From the NCBI GenBank assembly GCA_021030905.1, contig JAGFMI010000020.1, forward strand, positions 670,437 to 734,436: a stretch of 64,000 nt of DNA. The letters run 5' to 3'. The stretch is from Pyrenula massariospora (taxonomy: Eukaryota > Ascomycota > Eurotiomycetes > Pyrenulales > Pyrenulaceae). The position numbers were made by a program, and so were the translations under genes. Shown here piece after piece: positions 47,982 to 59,028 of this stretch. Below the pieces are notes generated by a model, which searched no databases, was not told where the DNA came from, and was given only the letters and a program-made list of their open reading frames with translations. Position 1 is the stretch's first letter; every line of letters begins with the position of its first letter.

Positions 47982-50900
47982 ATGGCAGTCTCAACACCCT
48001 CCATGATCGATCAGGCAGTCATCAATCTGAAACATCTTTCGACCGAGAATGAGACTCGCCAATTCCAACATACTACGTTAGGGGACGTAGAGCTGATGAT
48101 GTACGAGATCGAGGACCAGCAAGCGAGCCGTATGTCGTTGCAGAATCTTCGGAGGTTGGAACCTCTACTGCTGTGGTTGAAAGACTACGGAAGCATTGTG
48201 GACACCATGTGCCAAGGCTATTCACCAATGGCCTTTGTATGGGTCAGGCCTGATGTAGCCCATTCGTTATTAGAAGTATCTGACATGGCTTAGGGTCCAA
48301 TCAAGCTTGTTCTGCAGCTTTCTTGCCAGTATAAAGAGCTCTTCGAAAAACTTCTCGACGCTTACAAGCGGATTGCGGAAGTGCTACCCAGCATGCAAAA
48401 GCTAAAACTAGTGTTCGGACGCGATGAATCTTTCCAAAAGACCATTGGCATGTTATTTTGTGACATTGCGGAGTTTCATCAGAGTGCTTACAAGATAGTC
48501 CGAAGGCGAGGTAGGCATGACTAAGATCTAATGGAGAAATTATCATTCACAAGGTACAGCACTCCATTATGTGTACGCTGTGATGTGGGGACTCTTTGAA
48601 AGTCGCTTCCGATCTATCCTTGACCGTATTGAGCGACATCGTGATCTCCTCGACAGGGACTCTGCATCAATACATTATCTCGAAATGAAAAAATATCGAG
48701 AAGAAGAGGTTCAAAGGCTCGCAGATCTTGAGAGCCGGCGCAATTTTGAGATGACGCAAGAAGTGATCATTTGGCTCTCGGCGCCAATAGATGAACAAGA
48801 AGAGATACAGAGGTACTTGAGTGAGACCCGGCTAGATGGGAGTTGTGACTGGGTCCTCGAGGATACCGATCTGAGCAGGTGGCTGAATGAGACCGGAGGT
48901 CCGCTATCAAGGTCTTTGATTTGGCTCAGAGGCATTCCTGGAGCAGGTAAGAACTAAGCGCACTTTAAAGCCGAGCAAGTCAACTTCGAAGTACTAGAAG
49001 AATTATACTAGTGGCGTATCATCGTGAGCATGTGAATGCTTACAAACCCAGGAAGAAGATTGAACATTGTGAGTGCTGACGACCGATCGCTATAGGTAAA
49101 AGCACCGTGTGCTCCGAACTTGTGGAGCACTTTAAACAATCCGGCGCCGCGGTTCCATTGTACTTTTTCTGCAACGATTCAGGAAGCGGTAGAGGGTCTC
49201 TAGTCCAGATCTTGAGAGTCCTGACCCGTCAGCTATTACACGTTAGCTCTGATCTTATTCCCGCCATCCACTCCACCTACTTGCAGAAGCATATATCAGC
49301 ATCCTCTCCACAAGTTCTGAAAGGCATAATCAAAGATGCTTGCAGTGATTCAACTAAGATTCGTGTTATTATCGATGGTCTCGATGAATGTGATGAGCGG
49401 ACGCAATCTGAGGTTATCAGATTGCTATCCGATCTCTGCACTACCTACCACTCCTCATTCAAGGCAATGATATCTAGCAGGGAAGTACCCCAGATCAATC
49501 GTCTACTCCCTCAAAGGACCGAAATTGTTCTGCACCAGAGAACTGAGAAAGCAATCAAGCTCTATATACAGACAGGTATCCAAGAATTGAGAGCACTCTT
49601 TCGCGAAATCACGGAGGAGGTTGTCGACCGTTTAGAAAAACAATTACTTGAAAAGGCAGGAGGTGAGGAACCATGTTCTATAATAGAGTAGACTTGAGGA
49701 AGCTTAAAAGTTTACAGGCATGTTTTTGTGGGTGAGACTCGTAGTAGAGGCTCTGAAAGAGGAAATCTCTGAACAAGGCCTGGAAAGTGCGCTAAACACC
49801 ATCCCAAGGGATTTGGCCAACGCGTAAGACACCGTACGCTCAAACTTGATTCTCATTGACAGAAAAAGCTACGAAAGAATTATCCTACGTATTCGACAGA
49901 AGCGTAGTCAAAGACTACAGAAGGTTATCTTGCGTATATTGCAGTGGGTCACGCTTGCCATGAGGCCAATCAAAGAACACGAAATCGAGGCCGGTGTTGC
50001 CTTGCAACCAGAATGTCTTGTGCTAAATGAGAAAACGAAAATCCAAAAGACCATAATTGATCTCTGTTATCCCTTTATTGAACGGCGCTACGGGGGCGGC
50101 GTCGAAGTCATTCACTTCTCTGCGAAGGAGTAGGAACTTGACAGCCATTTGGTAAACATTTGCTGACGGACAAAGGTACTTGCTCGATCCAGACCATGCT
50201 GTATTCCCAGATCTGTGGAAACCCCAGTTCGACATCACATTCTCATGCATCGCCAATTTGATTGCTTCTCTTGATCTTCTGCGGTCCGGTCGTGAGACCA
50301 TAAGTGATGAGGCAGCAGAGACCCTTGTCGTGAAGGGCTACCTTGGCCTTTTCAAATATGCTCATCGATTTTGGTTGGATCACTTTCAGGCATATATCCT
50401 AGCTGCACCTGCCTCGGACAATCTTCATCCCGAGTTGCTTTCAATAATAACGGACCTTATTTGTGTTTCTCAACATTATAGATGTCTAGGTATGGATTTA
50501 GAAAGCACAAATACCGCGCACACTGGTCTCGATATTTTGGTCAATCACCCGCAGATCCTTGACACCATTGTGCGATCCCTCACCTTCAGAGACAAAGAAA
50601 CAAATGTGAGAAACAAATTCGCTGCACGCGAAGGTTTGACTCTCACACTAAATGTGTTGAAAAGCTGTTAATGATTATGATGGCAGATGTGTTTAAGTGG
50701 GAAATTGAGAACGATCATCTGCCATTCACACTTGTAGATGATCGACTGAACGTCATCTCTGAGAAACTTTTATCGATGGACGAAGCCAAGCTGCCTTCTC
50801 ACATTATAGCTCAGGACTTGCGTTCTTTTCGCAAAACAATCGGCGCTCAGGGCTTCTGTTGTCGATACAAGACCTGCCCTCTCGCTGAAAACGGATTCCA

Positions 50901-51261
50901 TGATGCGAAATCGAGACTTGATCATGAAGCAACCCATTTTCCAAATCATACTTGCAACCAATGCGATTTCAAAGTACGAGGATTCCGATCGAAGGGTCAA
51001 TTACAGAAGCATCACAAAAAATATCACAGTGTTCGACCTGAGACCTGGAAGTCGGCACAGTCTGATGACCCTGAACTTACCTCTCTTCTAAGGCCAAATG
51101 ATGAGGATGCCGGAAATGCTAGAATGCCAGCCACCTCACCTCCTTCGCCCATTGAATTCGATATTAACGATCTTGACCCTGATGTCTTAAAAGATTTTGA
51201 CTTCGATGAATTCCTCAGAACTGATCCCACAGAATCCAATAAAATCTTTACTACTGATTGA
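47982..51261 (+). CDS. NLR-like NACHT protein with C-terminal C2H2 fingers
   Basis: STAND NTPase of fungal NLR type. Exons 47982-48242, 48294-48510, 48554-48946, 49096-49662, 49718-49823, 49863-50129, 50176-50633 and 50687-51261 give 947 residues, all in frame. The N-terminal ~190 residues match the DUF7708-type domain of fungal NLRs (PMAFVWGPIKLVLQLS, LLDAYKRIAEVLP). The NACHT P-loop is GIPGAGKST (Lys 292) and Walker B is VIIDGLDEC (Asp 384), followed by an SSRE sensor. A helical region follows, then two C2H2-like fingers at about 814-865 (FCCRYKTCP...H and CNQCDF...HHKKYH) and an acidic end DFDFDEFL. No repeats (WD, ankyrin, TPR) are present. The fifth intron is only 39 bp, near the lower limit; without splicing a stop follows. 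The family is linked to non-self recognition and programmed cell death; the ligand is unknown. Confidence 0.85.
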
Positions 51262-52852
51262 ACAGGCGTGGAATTTTCAGATTTCACCTAGGAAAGTATA
51301 CAAATGAAATCACTTGCCTCTTGCAGGTGTTTTGTGGGTCGGTGGATTCGCTATGTTGATGATCCTGTGTATGAGTTACCACTTCGCCACATCAATAGGA
51401 GGCAGACTGGTGGGCTCTTAGGCCATGATCACACTTAGAAAATAATCTTCACATGAATGCTCGGAGAATACAACTCATCTGGGACTTCTTCTACTACCTT
51501 CATAGACATTCACTGGCTTGACATTATCTATACCTATATACTATAAGCTTATGCTGCATTGGATGAAATGTTCTTACTTGTCTTAGGTGTCTTTATTTCT
51601 ATGTACTCGAATTACGTGCGCCGCACGTCAAGCTTAAGGTAAAATTCCTTTGTATACGCGAAAATGTCCGTGGCCTTATTAATTTGAACAACATGGTATT
51701 CAGACGTAAAAAGAGAGTCTACCTGATTTATGACCTAGCGACATCTTAAAATAATATCGTATGGAGTGTCATGTCTCACTAAAACTATTGACGATAATGA
51801 ACGGATTATACATCGCCTTGTTAGGGTAAAAGGGAAGACTAATATAATACTTCTTGAATTCATTAAAGTAGAGAGCCAACTTTTTATGCTCAGCATCAGA
51901 AAGTGCAGTCGAAGCAGTATGGCGTGCCTGGTTGAAGGATTTCGTCATGGCTAGCCTTGCCAGGATTCATCTATCGTCATACTAAATGGTCATTTGCGGG
52001 CAGCCCCTGGGAGCTGATTTCGGGGCGATCTCTGTCTGTAGCCCTTATGTGCTATGCCTTGTCTAGTCGATGTTTCGTGTCAGTGTTATAGATTGCCCTA
52101 GATTAAAGCTTCTGGTAGTGATACACTGTGCTTGGCACTCAAGACCTAATTCATAAGCTGGAAGACGCTGTACGGCGAGAAACATAAATGTTTCTCGCCG
52201 AGTCTCTCGTTTCTAAAACCTCCGAAAAGGAATAATTCTGGCTTAGGCGATAGCTAAGCATTTTGATGTGGTCATACAGCTATTCACGGAGATATTTGGC
52301 GCACAAAAATGACGAAAGATCGTCGGCGTTCCCTCATAGTACTGAGGTAAAGCTATCGTCGGAGACGGTGGCCATCGTCGAGTTCAGTGCCTATGTGGCC
52401 GGGCCACCTGGCGAACGAGCTTTGGTCGCTCAGACAGCTGAGAGGGGGGAAGTCCGGCGGCACTTAGCAATTGATGAGAAGTCCGACAACAAGTCCGCTT
52501 TGTTTCGAAGTAGCGGCTACTAGATTATGTACGTAAGTTGAAGGAGCTGCTCGATTTTCCGGCCCTACACTGATCTTGTAATATAAATATGTGTAGAAAG
52601 GTAGAGTACTGTTCACATCGTTCCGTCAAGCAAATATGCTTATAGATTGCAACAAGCCTTTCTATAATTGAAGATCAAGTATCTCGTCCCTTTCCCATTT
52701 TCCCCAATCACATTGGCAACGTTGACCTCATCCCCATATTTCGACCTCCCACGCGCTTATTTACCGTGCTAAAGACTTTTAGTACTTACTATCTCCCACT
52801 GCCACCCAAAAACGATACTTTCTTGGAGCTTAGAGCCTCAGTTATGACGGTG
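51262..52852. other. Gene-free subtelomeric stretch
   Basis: About 1.6 kb, mostly AT-rich, with no supported gene. It contains the 28-bp palindrome at 52173-52200. A frame at 52263-52523 has no family match. Confidence 0.45.
52173..52200. repeat. 28-bp near-perfect palindrome
   Basis: Two 13-base arms, CGGCGAGAAACAT and its exact reverse complement, are separated by AA. It could form a hairpin or be a dyad binding site. It is not followed by a T run, so it does not look like an intrinsic terminator, and no gene abuts it. Confidence 0.85.
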
Positions 52853-53294
52853 TCACTTTCCGGAATTTGGGCTAGTCTTCTTGAGCTTGTCGTCAGCAAT
52901 GCTGCCAATAATCGCCCCACCAATACCGCCAAGGGCCCCGTGGCCGGAAATATTTCCGGTCAGACCGCCAGCAATGCCACGATCACCATCTGCTGATGGG
53001 GGTTGCGAGGTTTGAGGGTAGTCTATGAACTCGTGTTGCTGGAGCTCGTAAGGGGCAGGCTTGGACGGTCTACAGGTAAGAAACTTAGTGACGTGGATAG
53101 GGAGTGGCTTAAAAGAATGAGGGCGGAGGTACTAACTCAGAGAGGTCTTGCTGGGCTAAAGGAGCATGGCCGTCCTTTCCGAGGAGTGGCTGTTGGCTTT
53201 CACCTGGTGTTGATGGCTGCTGAGTTTGCCGATCGTAACTTTGGTTTTGGTCTTGTTGACCGTGATGGCCTTGGTCCTGGGTTTGCGAAGACAT
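52853..53294 (-). CDS. Small glycine-zipper protein
   Basis: Two exons, 52853-53069 and 53137-53294, joined by a 67-bp intron (GTTAGT...CTGTAG), give 124 residues. The first exon is Gln-rich and disordered (QTQDQGHHGQQDQNQ, repeated Gln-Gln pairs). The second continues in frame with PSKPAPYELQQHEF, then a glycine-zipper region (GIAGGLTGNISGHGALGG, IGGAIIGSIADDKLKK) and stops. The layout, a Gln/Tyr-rich leader, then GxxxG repeats and a lysine-rich end, matches a widespread class of small fungal glycine-zipper proteins of unknown role that may insert into or coat membranes. The opposite strand is open over much of this stretch, which hides the gene. Good frame continuity over the intron supports it. 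Confidence 0.75.
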
Positions 53295-54796
53295 TGTTAA
53301 TAACTTGATTGATCACGTATTGGACTGAAAATGCGAGAGCAGTGATCGAAATGGGATGATATCGACACGAAGAGCAGATAAAGAAATATATAGGCTCTAA
53401 GTCCAAGAGTAGGAACAAACGGGCATGAGGCGACCATATCAAATCTGCTCCACCAAACTTAGCAACAGGCCGTCCAGGTTACTTAGAGACCGTGATACCA
53501 ATTTCGCTTATCTGACATGACAAATTCTGATCCCGGTTAATTTTGGTAAGCATTAAAGATTTAGCTGGGCCTCTAGAGGAGCTTGAATGAGCCGATCTGA
53601 GATCTGGCTCCAATAGCTAGTACTTACTTTTCATTTATCGAAAAAGAACCGGGTGAGCGGTAATCAATTTTCACCTTGAGAGTCGTGGCTAGCTGTAATC
53701 ACTCAAGAAATTTATTGAAATTGCTCAATCGCTATAGTATCTTATCGATATTCCTTCGCTTTCCTTTTTGCGACTTGCTATGTTCTTACTTTTAAATTTC
53801 GGAGACAGCGATAGAAGATACGGCAGGTGTCTGCGGAACTTGGAAGACAGATTATGCTCGGCTAGTATGCATTAAGGAAGACTAAAAGAATCGAGATGTC
53901 TCCAAATGTACGGCGCCCTGCAGCGGTTCAGCATTTTGGTAAGCAAAAATACCGTGCTGTCAGCTTACCTCACTTATGAGTGATCGAAGATGTGAATACG
54001 CAGACACCATGTCGTAGTCTCTGAGAACTCGATGCTGTTGAAATTTCTAAATCGAGTTTTTGATTACTGGAGTCTTGCTGCATCTCTCAAATGATAATCG
54101 AGACAATCAAAATGATCCTCAATCAATCTAACAACCCTGCTCCCACATTCATAAGCGAACCCCACTTCTACGTCGCAATCTATCTTGCGCTTTAACACAG
54201 AGTGGCCAAAGTTAAAGAATGACTTTACTACTGATTCCAATTACTATAGTGTCCAAGTGCTCTATTATTAGATGTCATTGAGGTGTTCTCTTTTTCTACG
54301 ATTGCTAATTTAACTTGTACAAGTTGCGGAAGGTAGTGTTTGATCCATAGTATTGGATCTGCCCGAGCCAGGCTTTCCAAAGGCAACCCCCCGGCAATAA
54401 GCTAGATCTAAAGAGTTAAGACGCCTGAAAATCATGGACAAGCTCTTTTGCAAGGACAGTGCACGTCTTCAGAGGATCATGGATGGATGGTCGGCGAGGG
54501 TCAGAGCTATGCCACGAGAAAGGTGAGGTTTCGTTATAATAGAAATTACCTTAAAGCGAGGGAGCGATAAATTTTCTGGCAGAGTAAAAGAGATGAAGTC
54601 TTGGCAATGATAGCAACGTCTTTCTACATGCTTGCAAACAGACGGATGAATAGCAAAAACACAAAGAAATGAGTGATGACCTCGACGATCACGCGTGGAT
54701 GGTAAAAACCTGATCTTTGCAGTGGAGCACCTTGCTTTGTGTGAATGTGTATCAGTGCTGACAGATTGCGGGTTAACTGTCATGAACTATTTGTGA

Positions 54797-54961
54797 ACTA
54801 GCAAGCGTAAAGGTTCTCTTCACGATCTAGAGGTGATTTCGCTGCTGCTTGATGGTTTAGACGAGTGCATGAATGGATGGTATTCGGTGGATACGGAATG
54901 GAATCATTTGCGATGTGATGAAAACGACTTTAATCTACTTAGGGTATTATGGGTGAGATAA
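54797..54961 (+). pseudogene. Possible NACHT/NLR relic with a Walker-B-like motif
   Basis: A stop-to-stop frame here encodes LEVISLLLDGLDEC, which has the form of an NLR Walker B strand (hydrophobic run, then DGLDEC; compare VIIDGLDEC in the NLR at 47982). No P-loop or other NACHT motif was found nearby. It may be a decayed NLR fragment or chance. Confidence 0.3.
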
Positions 54962-55254
54962 GGAAAAAAACAAAGAGCATTTCTTGGTTGCAGGTTTTGT
55001 ATAGGAATGTTTTCTTCTCTTTCTATCAAGGGAAACGTGGAAATTCTGAGATCAGGAGTCGTGGAGGACTGAGTCCAAGGTGCGCACACGAATGAGGACG
55101 GAAGCATTCTGTGTTCGCTCAATCTTGTGCAGCTAACAAGATGTTTCGGTCCACATCACGAGAGCATCTAAAACAAATCTGATAAACGGCCATCGACATA
55201 TATTTTCCTAGCGGATATTGTCGTTTGCGATTACTAATGTAGAAAAGGGCTACT

Positions 55255-55386
55255 TTATAGTAAGTCCGGGATTTTATTTCCCAAGCACCTTAGAAACACC
55301 ACGACGACCATTGCGAAGGCTGTTAGCGGAAGAGCGATGACGCATAAATGCCGCTGTCCGAAATCGAGAGATCGGAAGTCGCTCAT
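55255..55386 (-). pseudogene. Possible start of a rhodopsin-like (Pth11-type) membrane protein, truncated
   Basis: The frame opens MSDFRSLDFGQRHLCVIALP and runs through a hydrophobic helix (ALPLTAFAMVVVVFLR) before a stop, 43 residues in all. This resembles the first segment of fungal seven-helix rhodopsin-domain proteins, but no further helices follow, so if real it is a relic. A competing frame on the same strand (55274-55561) is longer but has no family match. Confidence 0.2.
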
Positions 55387-57521
55387 GGTTATGCCGAGGA
55401 AGCTCGTAGTGATAGAGGGAGGAAGGAAGAAAGGAAGAAAGGAAGATGATGATCACGGCGGTGAATGCTCGAATGGCTATTTTATGGGCCTCTTGCTCAA
55501 ATTCGCGCCCCTGGATGAAGCCGTGCTCAATCTGCTGGAGCTGGAAAGGAAGCTGTGGCATGGTTGCATATTCTTCTCCAAGAGACGGTTAATATTTCCA
55601 AGGCCTTGTTGTCCGAGCTCGTGCTTTTATAGGCGGTTTCGGTGTATCAATTTGAAAGCTTTTCGGAGTTGGTACTAGCCAGAGCCCAGGTCACGTGTAC
55701 GTGAAGTTAAAGATAGACTCGGTCTCTTCTAACAACCGTATTAGGTCTTCTCTCGGTTGTGTCCGAGGGTGATGTTTGATCTGAAAAGCCTATTTATCTG
55801 TGGTTAACATGAGGTGTTCCCGCTAACTTCGGTGTTGATGTACTAGTTGAAGAAGCGGTCATTGGTAGAAGAACGTAGAAGTATGCCTCCATCTGCGACG
55901 CAATGACTACTTATAAGATAAAAAGCACACAGATTCAGGAGAAAAGGAAATAATCTGCCTTTATGACAGTGAATTTACATCCGTTATTAAAGCTTATTGT
56001 CATCGGCGCTACCTTAATTAGTTGGTCCTAGCGATTGGTCGCAGAAATCTTTCGATCTGCTTGCAGCACACCGTCATCCGAGAAGCTTGAGATAATGATA
56101 TCAGTGCCTCCTTGTCGGATTTCCGAATGGAAAATCTTCACGCGGTGAGCAAGAATCTACCTACCGGCAGGTTGCAGAAACGCCTGAAGCATGGGAATGT
56201 GGACTTTGCGAAGAAGAATTTTTGTTATAGTGTCCATTGGCTGTTGGGAATATAGATCAAGCACAGATAAAATATATATTCGTAGTGAGCGATCGATGGC
56301 ACGAGCGCATTGTGCGGAAGCTGTTCTTGGCCGCTTTGCCCACTGGTCACCACAAACAGTACGCTCAGAAAAATGGCCTATGTCATGGACTTACTGATTT
56401 CTCGACCGTCCATACGATGAATAATCGGACCAAGTTCTTTGTCCTGTGTGGTCTGCGGAGTAAAGGCTAGGTCATTAACATGGCGAAACAAAATCATAGC
56501 AAAGAAATTTTATTTTCGTTAATTTCTAGCACCCCAAACAAAATGAGCTGAATATAGCTGATTCGTTACATCTTTAGATGAGCAGTGTGATTAAGAAGGG
56601 TTTGCATAAAATACTCACTGAAGTACTTCTTTAGTTGTAATGCAAATCACTATGTTATCGTCTTATATCCATCAAAATCCATGCGCTTCAAGCATTGCTG
56701 TCGGAAGAGTTTCCCTCCTAGCATTGACCCACACTGGCTTGGCCTTGGGGTCCATTGCAGCCTATCTAAGGTTCTGGATCTCATAGTAAAAGAACTTGAG
56801 AATAAGGTCCCAAGAAAGACAACCAAGGTCGAATAATTATACCCCGTCCCACGTTTGAATTTACCTAGGAAGCTGGATAGGTAACCTGGCAGTCCTTGTC
56901 ATGAAACTTTCACATTGTGCGAGCCAAAAATAAACTCTACCAGCCAAGCACTTTGCACGGAGAGCGAAGCGGCGGTTGTTGGACTATCTGAGAGATCCCT
57001 TTGTCCTTGTATGCATGAAATCTCTACACCTAATTTCCCTAAAGCGACATGCCAGTCCACCTCGATATCTCGTCAATCAATTGCTGAGTTCATCCCTGGT
57101 AGCGAGTTGAAGCAAGTGGCTTGGATAAAAAACGCCACAGAGGTATGTTGTTCCAACAGAGGCTTGGTTAGCTCTGTAAACCAAATGGTCGTAGGAAAGC
57201 CTACTCTCAACCCAAAACTCCACACGGCGATGACTTCTTCGGCGAAGCCTCAAATCAAGAACGCTCGCGGGAAACGTATATGTTGGTCGGATCAGATGTA
57301 GGCTCATGGTGAAGAGAGTATGGTATTCGTTTACGAGCGAAAGCAACAGAATATCGACCATTTCGCCGACGTTAGTAGAACTCTATTACTTAGCGTCGTT
57401 TCAAATTACTTTTTGTCTACAGTCTATATGTTTCAGCCTAAAGCATCGGCCACTTCTTGTATATTTCGGACTATTCCCGGAGCCACGCAAACTTTTCTTC
57501 TACCCACACATCCAGAAAATT

Positions 57522-59028
57522 ATGAATATAATTTTATTGCTTGCTTTCCTTGTTCCATTTTCGTCAGCTGCTGGTCAGGAACCATACACTTACTGGATTG
57601 ATTCGTCTTGTACAACGCCACGTTATGGAACAAACGTGAGAGACGCTATCGACGACGCTCGACTCTTGGCTGGACGTGCAGCTGAGTCACTAAGAGCAAA
57701 AGACCCACTACGATTAGAATATCTTAAACGGCTCTTTATACCAAATGGACAGATTGGCTCGTCACGATTCAAGAGCCGCACCAACCAAGTTGGAAGTAAG
57801 CGGATACCAAGCCTATTCATTGGGAAGTTTATGGTTTAATAAACCCCGTAGAAGTGCTTGGCCATCGTGACCTGGAGCCCGGCATATCAGGAATGCAGGA
57901 AGTACCAGATCGAAAACAGGCAAATCTTCGCTTTTATTGCGATAACGACCGGTTAGAAACCTTTCGGCGGAGTCCTACCAGATGGAAACTTCGACTCGAT
58001 GACTTTTCAACGATGTGGTATCCACATTATATACCGCAACTGTTCCGACCATCTTTAGCCGATTTTGATCCGCAGATACACACGCACGAACAATGGCAAG
58101 AGTGGGAAGACCCAGCTAATGGAGTTTTGATGGGCAAGACTATGGGTTGCAATAAAGAAAATATAAAAGCCCAAACATACATGCAGCCAATCCCTGGGTG
58201 GTCGGATCCGGGACAGAAGGACATGAGGGTTACTATTACGGTTAGTTATGGAATTTATCTGTTTATAGTAACGCTGAGTAAAAGCTATTTATTTTAGTTA
58301 TGCGATAGTCTTTTTAAAAGAACCGACTTCGGGCAAATCAACTATAAGGTTGAAGGTATAACCCAACGAAAAATGTTTGACACCTACTCATGGTATTACT
58401 ATCTCTTCCGAGAAAGTCCTGAAGTTACAAAAAGTGTATCTTTCATTGACACATTCTTCATATCGTACATTTCCCTGGGAATATTACATGAGGTTAGATT
58501 TTATTGGATATTTACCTTCGATCCCAGTTTGGAACGCTAACAATCATTTTCTAGATGTTGCACCTTCCCCCTTGGAAGTGTAAGTTGAAAGATACCAGGA
58601 AGTTCTTTTCCAGGATGTTGACATGTTCCGCGAAGCACTTCTCCCTCATATTTTATATGACCTACTCCCTCTACGAAACACAATCACTCGCTGATTCTTC
58701 AAATAAGGAATTTAGGCTAACGGGCAAAACATATAGGTACTGATATTCGGCTTCCAAATCTTGGGCCTGATAAGTGGGCAGGCAGCTGGAATGACGTCCA
58801 GCAGCTCAATCCAGAGCTTCAGCTCCTAAATGCTAATAACTACGTTTGGTTCTGCTTTGTGAGTCCTCTGCCGGCATACTTTATCCCGTAGAGAGCTTAA
58901 AATATGCTGACACTAGAGATTTTCGTTAGTTGTCTCGTATGGCAGAACAAGGGTGGCGGCTCGCCGTGAACGATGCATCCGCAAGACAAGGATGGATTGA
59001 CGAGATTGCGGGCGTGGCCCAACCTTGA
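57522..59028 (+). CDS. Secreted HExxH metallopeptidase-like protein (deuterolysin/Lys-endopeptidase type)
   Basis: Six exons: 57522-57795, 57852-58240, 58298-58492, 58555-58579, 58737-58858 and 58930-59028; 367 residues with frame kept throughout. Residues 1-17 are a signal peptide (MNIILLLAFLVPFSSAA). The mature start YTYWIDSSC, then NVRDAIDDARLLAGRA, resembles fungal secreted proteins of the aspzincin-like group. The zinc motif HEMLH (285-289) is split exactly between Glu and Met by a 62-bp intron with a perfect GCTAAC branch site. A 25-nt exon and a 157-bp intron lead to CTDIRLP, a candidate third-ligand Asp, then LNANNYVWFCF, like the NADNYxxF end of deuterolysin-type enzymes. The usual GTxD reads CTD, so activity is uncertain. 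Likely an extracellular protease or protease-like effector. Function inferred from motifs only. Confidence 0.75.

Larger units (their letters stand above)
53295..57521. other. Long gene-poor subtelomeric region with possible relics
   Basis: About 4.2 kb without an intact gene that I can support. It is AT-rich with scattered short frames. Possible remnants are described separately (54797-54961 and 55255-55386). A GGAAGAAA-type microsatellite lies near 55420-55450. Frames at 54469-54783, 54904-55122, 56191-56470 and 56915-57301 have no family match. Confidence 0.5.

Noticed and set aside
53003-53308. 101-residue plus-strand frame opposite the glycine-zipper gene
   Set aside because: The minus strand gives a better two-exon protein with known architecture; this frame has none.
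58580-58736. Protein-like reading in the 157-bp intron of the metallopeptidase gene
   Set aside because: It needs a 34-bp intron to connect and runs into a stop; skipping it joins the motif exon to the family-like end in frame.
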